This document shows, piece after piece, positions 26,901 through 34,771 of a DNA stretch of 64,000 nt (position 1 is the first letter of the stretch; each line of letters begins with the position of its first letter). Under the pieces are notes generated by a model that worked only from the letters and a program-made list of their open reading frames with translations, was not told where the DNA came from and ran no database searches. Source of the stretch: Nitrososphaerota archaeon (GTDB taxonomy: Archaea; Thermoproteota; Nitrososphaeria; Nitrososphaerales; Nitrosopumilaceae); contig JAPOVD010000007.1 in assembly GCA_026708305.1 (NCBI GenBank), positions 62,001 to 126,000 of the forward strand, written 5' to 3'. The translations under genes were made by a program, and so were the position numbers.

Positions 26901-27703
26901 ATGAAAAAATCAAGTCGTCTAGAGAGAATGCTATTAAAACAGCACGTAACATACTGCAAACTAAAATAGGATCATTGATCTCAAACATTGAAACAGATTA
27001 TGCAACTCAACTGACACTAAATTTTAACCCATCTAGACTAAAAGAACGAGACTGCAAAATTGAAACTATAAAAACAACGTTGCAATCAAATAAAAAACTC
27101 AAAGTAGAAAGTAGTGGAAACACCAGCTTGGTATTAAAATTAATCGGTACACATGACGCTCCATCAGTAATAGCAATCAAGAATAAAATCCTTAATACTA
27201 CAGTAAAGGGTATTTCTGAAATTGAACGTGTCACATTGGTGCAAAAGGGCGATCAATGGATAATTCAAACAACGGGATCTAATCTGCCAAAAGTATTGGA
27301 AATAAATGGTATTGATACCAAAACTGTCAGGACAAATAATGTTTCAGAAATAGCAACTACCTTAGGAATAGAAGCAGCACGGAATGCGCTTATAGATGAA
27401 TTAACTTCTACTTTGGAAGATCAAGGACTTGAAGTGGATGTCAGATATATCATGTTAGTAGCGGATCTTATGTGTTCACGCGGCTACATGCAACAAATAG
27501 GTAGACATGGAATAGCTGGAACAAAAGATAGTGTACTCGCTAGAGCCGCATTCGAAATCACAGTTCCTACAATATCTCACGCTGCCCTTTCTGGAGAAAT
27601 AGAAAAATTGAAAGGAGTAACTGAAAATGTAATTGTTGGGAGTAATATACCTATAGGAAGCGGAATAGTAGATATTTATATGAACATGACTAACCAAAAT
27701 TGA
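23903..27703 (+). CDS. rpoA: DNA-directed RNA polymerase subunit A, unsplit (A' + A'')
   Basis: The largest RNA polymerase subunit as one 1266-residue chain. The A' part holds the zinc-binding CLTCG...RCPGHFGH (about 59-77), a second CPHCG motif and the active-site [13 protein letters not shown] around residue 457. The A'' part continues without a stop: [32 protein letters not shown] and the C-terminal [27 protein letters not shown]. Most other archaea encode A' and A'' separately; the fused form is a known thaumarchaeal trait and is the strongest taxonomic marker in the window. Confidence 0.97.
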   Translation: [1266 protein letters not shown]

Positions 27704-27775
27704 ACGATGCAAATTAGTAATAAATAAATTTAATTCAAAATTAATGTAAACTATAAATGTAAATAAAATACAAAC

Positions 27776-28117
27776 ATGACAATGTCACAATTACTTAAAA
27801 AAATAATTCAAAATTCTATTAAAGGAAAAAAATATGTAATTGGTTCAAAGGAAGTATTATCATCAATAAAAAATTCGAAATTAATTATAATATCAAAATT
27901 AATTAAAAATAATATAACAAATAAAATATTATCAGAAGCTAAAAACGAAAAAATCCCGATTTTATTTATTGAAAATCAAAATCTAAAACTAGAAAAAATA
28001 TCGAATATCCAATTCCGTGTATCCATAATGTCTATAACATCATCCAATGATCAAGATGTTAAATCATTATTGCAAGCAGCTAAAACCATTACATTAAATC
28101 AACAATATATTATATAA
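27776..28117 (+). CDS. rpl30e: 50S ribosomal protein L30e
   Basis: A 113-residue protein of the L7Ae/L30e RNA-binding fold. It fits by pattern (LKKIIQNSIKGKKYVIGSKEVLSSIKNSKL...ISKL) and by position, since L30e follows the RNA polymerase genes in archaeal operons. Sequence is rather divergent and lysine/asparagine-rich. A TATAAAT element about 20 bp upstream may give it its own start in addition to read-through from rpoA. Confidence 0.88.
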   Translation: MTMSQLLKKIIQNSIKGKKYVIGSKEVLSSIKNSKLIIISKLIKNNITNKILSEAKNEKIPILFIENQNLKLEKISNIQFRVSIMSITSSNDQDVKSLLQAAKTITLNQQYII

Positions 28118-28161
28118 GTTTAAATGAGAGAATCTAGAACAAATATATAATTGGTAATATT

Positions 28162-28620
28162 ATGCCACAAACTATTAAATTAACAACAGATCAAATGCGA
28201 TTATTGTCGTTATTTCAGAATATAACAGGTGTTACAGCACGTGATTGCGTTGATGATATTAAACAAAATAGAGTTATTTTTATAGTTAATTCTGGAAAGA
28301 TGGGACTTGCAATAGGAAAAGGAGGATCTCATATAAAATCATTACAAAATATAATTAAAAAGAATATCGAATTAGTAGAATATTCTAATGATCCAATTTT
28401 ATTCATAAAAAATATACTTAATTCTAAATTAGTTTCGGAAATAAAATTAAATAAAAAACCAGATGGTTCTACACAAGCTATAGTCTTAGTTGATCCCAAA
28501 AAAAAGGGAATAGTTGTAGGTAGAGAAGGACGTAATGCTGATAAAGCAAGAATATTAGCAAAAAGATATTTTGAAATAACTAATGTTTTGATAAACAATA
28601 ATGGTAAAACTTCGTGGTGA
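28162..28620 (+). CDS. nusA: NusA-like transcription factor
   Basis: A 152-residue archaeal NusA homologue made of two KH domains only, without the S1 and N-terminal domains of the bacterial protein. The KH loops are visible: [17 protein letters not shown] near residue 52-68 and [24 protein letters not shown] near 112-135. It likely binds RNA and affects transcription elongation or termination. It lies between L30e and S12, the conserved archaeal position. Confidence 0.93.
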   Translation: MPQTIKLTTDQMRLLSLFQNITGVTARDCVDDIKQNRVIFIVNSGKMGLAIGKGGSHIKSLQNIIKKNIELVEYSNDPILFIKNILNSKLVSEIKLNKKPDGSTQAIVLVDPKKKGIVVGREGRNADKARILAKRYFEITNVLINNNGKTSW

Positions 28621-28625
28621 AAATA

Positions 28626-29063
28626 ATGGCTAAATCTCCACTTGGTTTATTTGCTGGTCGTGTATTAAAAACAAAACGTAAAAAACAACGTTGGTCAATA
28701 TCGACTTTTAAAAGACGAGAATTTGGTTTAGATAAAAAAACAAATCCTTTAACTGGAGCTCCGCAAGCTCGAGGTATAGTTTTAGAAAAAATTGGTATTG
28801 AAGCTAAACAACCTAATTCAGCTGTACGTAAATGTGTTAGGATTCAACTCATAAAAAATGGTAAATCGGTTACTGCATTTCTACCACGTGATGGTGCAAT
28901 GAATTTTGTAGATGAGCATGATGAGGTACATGTTGAAGGTATGGGTGCTACACAAGGTGGAGCCATGGGTGATATTCCTGGAGTTAGATATAAGGTCTTT
29001 AAAGTAAATGGAATTTCGTTACATGAACTAATTATTGGAAAGAAAGAAAAACCAAGAAGATAA
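28626..29063 (+). CDS. rps12: 30S ribosomal protein S12
   Basis: A 145-residue archaeal S12 (S23 in eukaryotes), part of the decoding centre. The conserved loop [18 protein letters not shown] and the [12 protein letters not shown] segment are present. I chose the ATG at 28626, giving the usual [12 protein letters not shown] start; GTG codons at 28614 and 28617 overlap the nusA stop and would extend it by up to four residues. It is followed by rps7 after 2 bp. Confidence 0.96.
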   Translation: MAKSPLGLFAGRVLKTKRKKQRWSISTFKRREFGLDKKTNPLTGAPQARGIVLEKIGIEAKQPNSAVRKCVRIQLIKNGKSVTAFLPRDGAMNFVDEHDEVHVEGMGATQGGAMGDIPGVRYKVFKVNGISLHELIIGKKEKPRR

Positions 29064-29065
29064 AA

Positions 29066-29662
29066 ATGTTTACACAATCTTTTTTATTATTTAGAAAATG
29101 GGACGTATCTAAAATAGAAATAAATGATCCTGGTTTAAAAGATGTTATTTCATTAAAACAAGTAATAATGCCATTAACATTTGGTAGATCTGCATTACAT
29201 AGATTTAATAAAATTAACGTAAACATAACTGAAAGATTAATTAATAAATTAATGCACTTCGGAAAAAAATATGCAAAGAACACAGGACGAATGGGAGGAA
29301 AAAAAATGCGAGTTATTAACATAGTTAAAACAGCTTATGATATAATATACTTAAAAACTAATAAAAATCCAATTGAGATTTTAGTTCGTGCGATAGAGAA
29401 TTCTGCTCCAAATGAAGACACTACTAGAATAGTATATGGTGGAACTGTATATCATGTATCTGTTGATATATCGCCAGTACGAAGAGTTGACCTTGCACTC
29501 AAATTTATTACCAATGCTATTAAAGAAGCTACTTTTTCAAATCCAAAACCAATAGAAGAACATTTGGCAGAACAACTTATTTTAGCAGCAAGTAATGATA
29601 CTAATGGACCATCTATAAAAAAGAAGCGAGAACTTGAAAGAATAGCACAAGCTTCTAGATAA
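29066..29662 (+). CDS. rps7: 30S ribosomal protein S7
   Basis: A 198-residue archaeal S7 (S5 in eukaryotes), a primary binder of the 16S rRNA 3' domain. Supporting segments are LTFGRSALHRF, MGGKKMRVINIVKTAYDIIYLKTNKNPIEILVRAIENSAPNEDTTRI and the C-terminal EHLAEQLILAASNDTNGPSIKKKRELERIAQASR. It ends the rpoH-rps7 operon. An antisense tRNA gene begins 10 bp after its stop. Confidence 0.96.
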   Translation: MFTQSFLLFRKWDVSKIEINDPGLKDVISLKQVIMPLTFGRSALHRFNKINVNITERLINKLMHFGKKYAKNTGRMGGKKMRVINIVKTAYDIIYLKTNKNPIEILVRAIENSAPNEDTTRIVYGGTVYHVSVDISPVRRVDLALKFITNAIKEATFSNPKPIEEHLAEQLILAASNDTNGPSIKKKRELERIAQASR

Positions 29663-29672
29663 ATGCTTTTTA

Positions 29673-29773
29673 TAGCCCGAGGCAGATTTGAACTGCCGCC
29701 TCCACGTATATCCTCTAGTTAGATCCAGAGCGTGGAATCTTTTGTCATTATTTGACCGCTAGACTATCGGGCT
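29673..29773 (-). tRNA. tRNA-Gln (CTG) with intron and enlarged D loop
   Basis: Read on the minus strand: acceptor AGCCCGA pairs with TCGGGCT plus discriminator A; T arm GGCAG-TTCAAAT-CTGCC. The anticodon stem CCACG/CGTGG encloses 24 nt instead of 7. With the intron at the usual 37/38 site (29708-29724, 17 nt) the loop is CTCTGGA and the anticodon CTG (Gln). The D arm can be drawn as GTCT/AGAT, which leaves a 20-nt D loop containing GTCA-AATAA-TGAC, an inverted repeat; a second small intron there is possible. No encoded CCA. The isotype rests on the assumed splice site. Confidence 0.82.
29708..29724 (-). other. tRNA-Gln anticodon-loop intron
   Basis: Seventeen extra nucleotides between positions 37 and 38 of the mature tRNA, inferred because the flanking CCACG/CGTGG stem is perfect. 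CTCT of the loop can pair with AGAG in the intron, as expected of a bulge-helix-bulge substrate, but the structure is not fully canonical by eye. Confidence 0.7.
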
Positions 29774-29809
29774 ATTAAATGAATAATTAAAATTAAAAAC
29801 ATATTATTG

Positions 29810-30133
29810 TTATTGCTTAGTTCTACTTTCATGAATGGCACTAGAATATGTACAATTGGATTTTAATCTCATATATGGAATCAATCTGTAATGAATAAAA
29901 TATAAATTATTTTCTTTAAAGATAATGCCTTTATTTAGTAATGAAGTTAGCCCTCTTGACGCTATTATCCTTTCTATATTGTTTTCTTTACATATTTCAT
30001 TTCTTTTCTTTCGGTATTGTTGTAATGTAAAAGCAGCTTTATTTTGTTCTAATATTAAGGGCCAAATTATCTTGGTCCACACAAACTGTCTATTTTGTGT
30101 AGCTTTTGCATACTTACCTTTTTTGCTTAACAT
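29810..30133 (-). CDS. hypothetical protein, possibly winged-helix
   Basis: A basic 107-residue protein I do not recognise. The helix-rich middle (LQQYRKKRNEICKENN...ASRGLTSLLNKGIIFKENNLYFI) looks like a winged-helix domain with a recognition helix and a small wing, ending in a polar tail. No membrane segment or metal site. It is divergent from the YkgJ-like gene at 30166, sharing about 30 bp of upstream DNA, and downstream of it lies the tRNA-Gln gene. It could be a DNA- or RNA-binding protein; this is a guess from fold pattern. Confidence 0.55.
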   Translation of the reverse strand: MLSKKGKYAKATQNRQFVWTKIIWPLILEQNKAAFTLQQYRKKRNEICKENNIERIIASRGLTSLLNKGIIFKENNLYFIHYRLIPYMRLKSNCTYSSAIHESRTKQ

Positions 30134-30165
30134 TAATAATAGTTCGTAAATTTAATAATATATAA

Positions 30166-30870
30166 TTGCTAGATAAAGAAATAGAATCATCATTATTAAG
30201 TCTCAAAAAAAATTGGCATGTGGATCCAATAATAAATAATTTTATGCTAGGTAAAATTAGCAAAATTAGTGACCACACAACAAAAATCAATAATGTCATA
30301 TTCCATATTCCATTTTTAGATCAAACTGGGAAATTTATATTATGGAAATGTTTTTGGCCTGATTGTAATAACTGTTGTGACAGACAAGGACGATTGCCAT
30401 TAACGTCAAACGATCTTATCAGAATTGGAAAAAAAACTAATCACAGTAAAGTCTCTAATTTCATACATAATGAAACTAATATCACTACATGGAATGAGGT
30501 AAGCCCACAAGGGCAAAATATCACAATGACTACAATTAATTTGAAAAGGAAAACAAACGAAACAAGTTTGGAAGATGGCACACACATAAGATGCAGATTT
30601 CTTGACCAAAAGGGTTATTGTACATTACATCCATATAGACCTGGAGTTTGTTATCTTTATCCTTTTTCTGTCTGGTTGGAAAATACACAAAATTCTGTGC
30701 ATGTACATGCTACATTCCAATTTACTGGAGATTGTCCAGGATTTTATACATCTAAAAATCTAGAACCAATTAAAGAAATATTGAATGACTATTCTGTAAT
30801 CATATACAAATATTGTATGGAATCTTGTAATACATCTAGAAAAAATTTTTCGACAATTACATTTAATTAA
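30166..30870 (+). CDS. YkgJ/UPF0153-like cysteine cluster protein
   Basis: A 234-residue protein of the CxxCxxCC zinc- or iron-chelating domain family (YkgJ, formerly UPF0153). Cysteine groups are FWPDCNNCCD near residue 67, CRFLDQKGYCTLHPYRPGVC near 145-165 and GDCPGFY near 185; together they form the metal-binding core. The family's role is unclear, with some members acting in metal-dependent modification. The start is TTG at 30166. It is convergent with the geranylgeranyl-reductase-like gene, whose end overlaps by 4 bp. Confidence 0.82.
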   Translation: MLDKEIESSLLSLKKNWHVDPIINNFMLGKISKISDHTTKINNVIFHIPFLDQTGKFILWKCFWPDCNNCCDRQGRLPLTSNDLIRIGKKTNHSKVSNFIHNETNITTWNEVSPQGQNITMTTINLKRKTNETSLEDGTHIRCRFLDQKGYCTLHPYRPGVCYLYPFSVWLENTQNSVHVHATFQFTGDCPGFYTSKNLEPIKEILNDYSVIIYKYCMESCNTSRKNFSTITFN

Positions 30871-31874
30871 GCTTTTGCCACTTTGAGCAAATCTCTCATA
30901 TTAATTTTCATTCCAAACCTATTTTCATTTTTTTTCATATATCTGAATATGGAAATTAAATCTGGCACTTGTTTTATAATGTTAAATTTTTCTTTCATCT
31001 TATTTCTAACAAATTTAAAAACTTTGTTATATATTTCAAAATAATCCAAAATTTCTTTTTTATAAGCTTGATTATCTCCAATATTTTTTATAAATATATC
31101 TGCGCATATCATACTTGGTATTATACCTTCACCTAAGAGTGGGTATACAGTACCTATAGATTCACCTACTCCTACTACTTTTTTATGAAAAAATGGTTCA
31201 CACATATTAGGAACCGCTAATCGTATTGGACGTCCAACTTTTTTTATTATCTTCCCTTCATGTTTTTGGATGAACGTTTCAGTTTCTCTTACATGGTTTC
31301 TCATATAGTCGCCAGCTCCTATATGCGCAAAATTTTTGTTTAAAGGAAAATACCAGAAGTACCCAGTCATTTTAGAAAATGGTCTCACATAAAAATCATC
31401 TAAAGGCACTTTTTCATATTTTACTTTATATTGAAATGTCGGTAAATAGAAATCATTATCTATTTTTGGTAAATATGTCCTATGAAATCCTGTTGAATCT
31501 ATTATTAAATCATATTTTTTTTCTAATTCAGGCAATTTAGGCATACTATTATAATGCATTTCGCATTCTTTTACCATATGCTTAATTAATCCTATCTTAT
31601 TATATGTACATAAACCATTCAGTTTTATACTAAAATTATTGTTGTGATTCATGTTTATGTGCAATTTTTTTCCATTATGTATAATATATTGTTCAAAGTC
31701 TATATCCGCCTTTGAACATAATTCAATCATTTTGGATTTCGAAGTTCCCCATGCGCAAATTGAATCATGTTCCTTTTCACTCATTCTTTCAAAGCCTACT
31801 ACATCATGCTGATTTTTTAATCTTGCAATTAGATACCCTCCAGCAACACCAATGCCCACCACTGCAATTTTCAT
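30867..31874 (-). CDS. geranylgeranyl reductase family flavoprotein
   Basis: A 335-residue FAD-dependent oxidoreductase. The dinucleotide-binding loop G7-x-G9-x-x-G12 (VVGIGVAGG) is at the N terminus, and the second FAD segment VVGVGESIGTVYPLLGEGI is typical of the digeranylgeranylglycerophospholipid reductase/geranylgeranyl reductase family (COG0644). In archaea these enzymes saturate the isoprenoid chains of ether lipids or of quinones, so it links with the isoprenoid genes at 2.7-6 kb. It is somewhat short (usual 390-450), so another FAD-dependent halogenase-like or hydroxylase activity cannot be excluded. It is followed upstream by leuS on the same strand. Confidence 0.78.
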   Translation of the reverse strand: MKIAVVGIGVAGGYLIARLKNQHDVVGFERMSEKEHDSICAWGTSKSKMIELCSKADIDFEQYIIHNGKKLHINMNHNNNFSIKLNGLCTYNKIGLIKHMVKECEMHYNSMPKLPELEKKYDLIIDSTGFHRTYLPKIDNDFYLPTFQYKVKYEKVPLDDFYVRPFSKMTGYFWYFPLNKNFAHIGAGDYMRNHVRETETFIQKHEGKIIKKVGRPIRLAVPNMCEPFFHKKVVGVGESIGTVYPLLGEGIIPSMICADIFIKNIGDNQAYKKEILDYFEIYNKVFKFVRNKMKEKFNIIKQVPDLISIFRYMKKNENRFGMKINMRDLLKVAKA

Positions 31875-31915
31875 TATTTATTTGCATCTCCATATTTTAT
31901 AATTATTATTGTATT

Positions 31916-34771
31916 TCATTCTATTAATATTGCAGGTTTAAATGGTCTTGAATTTATAGATTTATTTGATGGATCATATTTATTTGAATCTGATTCTGAA
32001 TATATTTTGATTTCTATATCTAATTCTTTTTTTATTAATGGTGATAATTCAGAATTTAATATAGTTTTTTCATCAAAATTACTTAATTTCTTTCTGATTT
32101 TTTTCTCTTCTGCAGTGATTAAAGATATGTCTTTTATCGCTTTGTTGATAAAGCTAGCATATTTGCGTATTTCTTTAGCGTCGCTGAAAATTATATCACG
32201 TATTAATTTTTTAGTATTATAACTTTCATTCATAAGTTCCAATATTTTTTTATATATTGATATTTTTAATTCGTTAGCTGTGTATATAATAATTCTTTTT
32301 GGTATTATCTTAGTTACTTTGATAATGTTGTTTATATCCTCCATCACAGATTTTACAAAATTTTCTGAGTGTATTATGTAGGTATTATATTCATAACTTA
32401 ATTTCGGCCAGTTGTGCTCTGAAACAGTTTTTGAATTTCCTAGTTTTTCCCACATTTCTTCTGCTATATGTGGTGAAAAAGGTGACAGCATTAAAACCCT
32501 ATTAGATAAAAAATCATGAATGGCTTTAGTACTTTGTACTTCATCATATTTGGAATTAATTCTTCTTAAATACCAATTCATATCATTGTCAAAATCATAT
32601 AATATTTTGTTTAACGCATCTCGAAATCTAATTTTTGTCATTGAATCTGTAATACTTGATATTAAAAAATTCAACCGGCTTAAAAGCCATTTATCTTCTT
32701 TAGTTTCAGATACATTGTTTCTATTTTTTCCATATTTGATGCATTTTGTTAAAATACTTTCTAACTTAAATTGAATTTTGTTTATATGTTCTAAATTAAA
32801 ATCTACATCTTGAAGTAATTCTGAAGTTATTATCATGGAAATCCTAACTGGATCTGCTCCGTATTTTTTTATTGCGTCTCTCAATGGGAATGTATTGCCT
32901 ATAGATTTTGACATTTTTTTTCCATTCATTAATACTGATCCGTTTACAACAATTTTTTTTGGCCAATGCTGTTTTGAGAATATTGCAACATGATTCATTA
33001 TAAAAAATGTTAGATGATTGGTAATTAAATCTCTTCCAGAATGCCTGTAATCTACAGGATAAAAATATAGAAATTCATTTCTAATTTTTGATAATGTGAT
33101 TTCTGTTATTTTACATTCTAAGGCAACTGTTTTTGATTTTCCTATTCCTAATAAAACATAATCAAAAAATGAATTTGAGATGTTGCTTTCAATTGAAATG
33201 TCATTGTTATTTATATACTTTGAAATAATATAATATGCCATATATATAGTAGAATCTGATAAACTTTCTATAATCCAATTTTTATCCCATGTAAGATTAG
33301 TTCCAAGGCCTTGTTGCCTGGCACAAGCTCTTTCTTTTAACCAATCTATTATTCGTTCAAATTCTATTTTTATTTCAGTTGGTATAATATCCACATTTTT
33401 TATATGTTTAAGAGTTTGACTTTTCCAGTTTTCATCTCCATAATTCAAAAACCATTGATTGTCTAACATGTTAATAACGCATTTAGCTCCACATCTGCAC
33501 GTTACAGATTCTGATAATTCTAATAATGTGGTTCCATTATAATTTTTTATTATCCATGATTTTATAGCTTCTTTTGCTTTTTTAACTCTCATTCCAGAAA
33601 ATTTACCAGCATTTTCATTTAATTTACCAAAATTAAATTCATGTTTATAAAGATCATTAGTGGCTATCGTTAGATTTAAATCATGTTGGTTTTGTATATT
33701 AAGTTTATTTATCATTTCTTGTGAAGGAACAACGTTTGGTTCTTTACTGTCTATTAATATTATGGGTTTGATATTTTCTGTAATTAAGTTGTTTTTATTT
33801 TTCAAATCTACTAATGCTTGATAATCATATGGTGCATGTGCAGGAACTGACATAACTATACCTGTACCAATTTCATTTTTAACAAAAGTTGCTGGTAATG
33901 TAACTATTTCATTATTTTGAAAAGTTTTTACTTTTTTGTATAATAATCTCCTCCCTTGTATTTTTCCGACATGCCTTATATTTTTATATAAAAATTGAAG
34001 TTTATAAGAACAACCAGTGCTGACTATCCATTTTTCATTATTGACATCAATTATATCATACATTAATTCTGGGTTGATCCAAATATTTGTTACACCAAAT
34101 ATTGTCTCTGGACGTAAGGTTGCAGCAGGTAATATATATTCATTATAATAAAATTTAATTATTGTATATTCTATAAAATTTGGTTCAATATCTCCTATTG
34201 TGTCATGTTGAGACACCGGGTTTTTATCTGCTGGACACCATCCTACAGGATGTGTCCCTTGAATAATTAATTCTTTATTTTGTAAATGACTAAATTGCCA
34301 TTCTATAAATTTTTTGTATAATGGATCAATCGTAGTAAATTCTCTTCTCCAATCTATAGAATATCCCATTTCTATCATGCCTTTCTTGATCTCATTATGA
34401 AAATACTGTGCAATTTTTATAGGTTCAGTAAAATGGCTCATAATAGATTGTGGTATTTTATAGAGGCGATCAAAAGATTCTGATATTTCTTTGTCTTTTT
34501 TCTGGAATTTTTTAGCTATGCTTAATATTGGTGTTCCTGTATAATGGAAACCCATAGGAAATAAAACATTAAATCCTTGCATTCTCAAAAATCTTGAATT
34601 CACATCAGCTATAGTATATGTCCTTCCATGTCCTATATGTTGGGGCGAATTTGGATATGGATATGCTACTGTTATAAATTTTTTTTTGGTGTTTTTTACA
34701 TCAGATTTAAAGAATCCATTGTTCTCCCAAATTTTTCTCCATTTTAATTCTATGGAATTCCAATTAATCAT
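31916..34771 (-). CDS. leuS: leucyl-tRNA synthetase (archaeal type)
   Basis: A class I synthetase of 951 residues charging tRNA-Leu. The HIGH box is at residues 45-48 (PQHIGHGRTY), the inserted CP1 editing domain contains the TLRPETIFG segment, and KMSKS is intact near residue 617 (NGKKMSKSIGN). The anticodon-binding helical domain follows. The ATG overlaps the alaS stop by 4 bp, so two tRNA synthetases are coupled. Both have long, lysine- and isoleucine-rich surfaces reflecting the AT bias. Confidence 0.97.
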   Translation of the reverse strand: MINWNSIELKWRKIWENNGFFKSDVKNTKKKFITVAYPYPNSPQHIGHGRTYTIADVNSRFLRMQGFNVLFPMGFHYTGTPILSIAKKFQKKDKEISESFDRLYKIPQSIMSHFTEPIKIAQYFHNEIKKGMIEMGYSIDWRREFTTIDPLYKKFIEWQFSHLQNKELIIQGTHPVGWCPADKNPVSQHDTIGDIEPNFIEYTIIKFYYNEYILPAATLRPETIFGVTNIWINPELMYDIIDVNNEKWIVSTGCSYKLQFLYKNIRHVGKIQGRRLLYKKVKTFQNNEIVTLPATFVKNEIGTGIVMSVPAHAPYDYQALVDLKNKNNLITENIKPIILIDSKEPNVVPSQEMINKLNIQNQHDLNLTIATNDLYKHEFNFGKLNENAGKFSGMRVKKAKEAIKSWIIKNYNGTTLLELSESVTCRCGAKCVINMLDNQWFLNYGDENWKSQTLKHIKNVDIIPTEIKIEFERIIDWLKERACARQQGLGTNLTWDKNWIIESLSDSTIYMAYYIISKYINNNDISIESNISNSFFDYVLLGIGKSKTVALECKITEITLSKIRNEFLYFYPVDYRHSGRDLITNHLTFFIMNHVAIFSKQHWPKKIVVNGSVLMNGKKMSKSIGNTFPLRDAIKKYGADPVRISMIITSELLQDVDFNLEHINKIQFKLESILTKCIKYGKNRNNVSETKEDKWLLSRLNFLISSITDSMTKIRFRDALNKILYDFDNDMNWYLRRINSKYDEVQSTKAIHDFLSNRVLMLSPFSPHIAEEMWEKLGNSKTVSEHNWPKLSYEYNTYIIHSENFVKSVMEDINNIIKVTKIIPKRIIIYTANELKISIYKKILELMNESYNTKKLIRDIIFSDAKEIRKYASFINKAIKDISLITAEEKKIRKKLSNFDEKTILNSELSPLIKKELDIEIKIYSESDSNKYDPSNKSINSRPFKPAILIE

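Noticed and set aside
24775-27234. Several antisense open frames inside rpoA
   Set aside because: They overlap a strongly conserved gene and have no family features; they are shadows of its codons.
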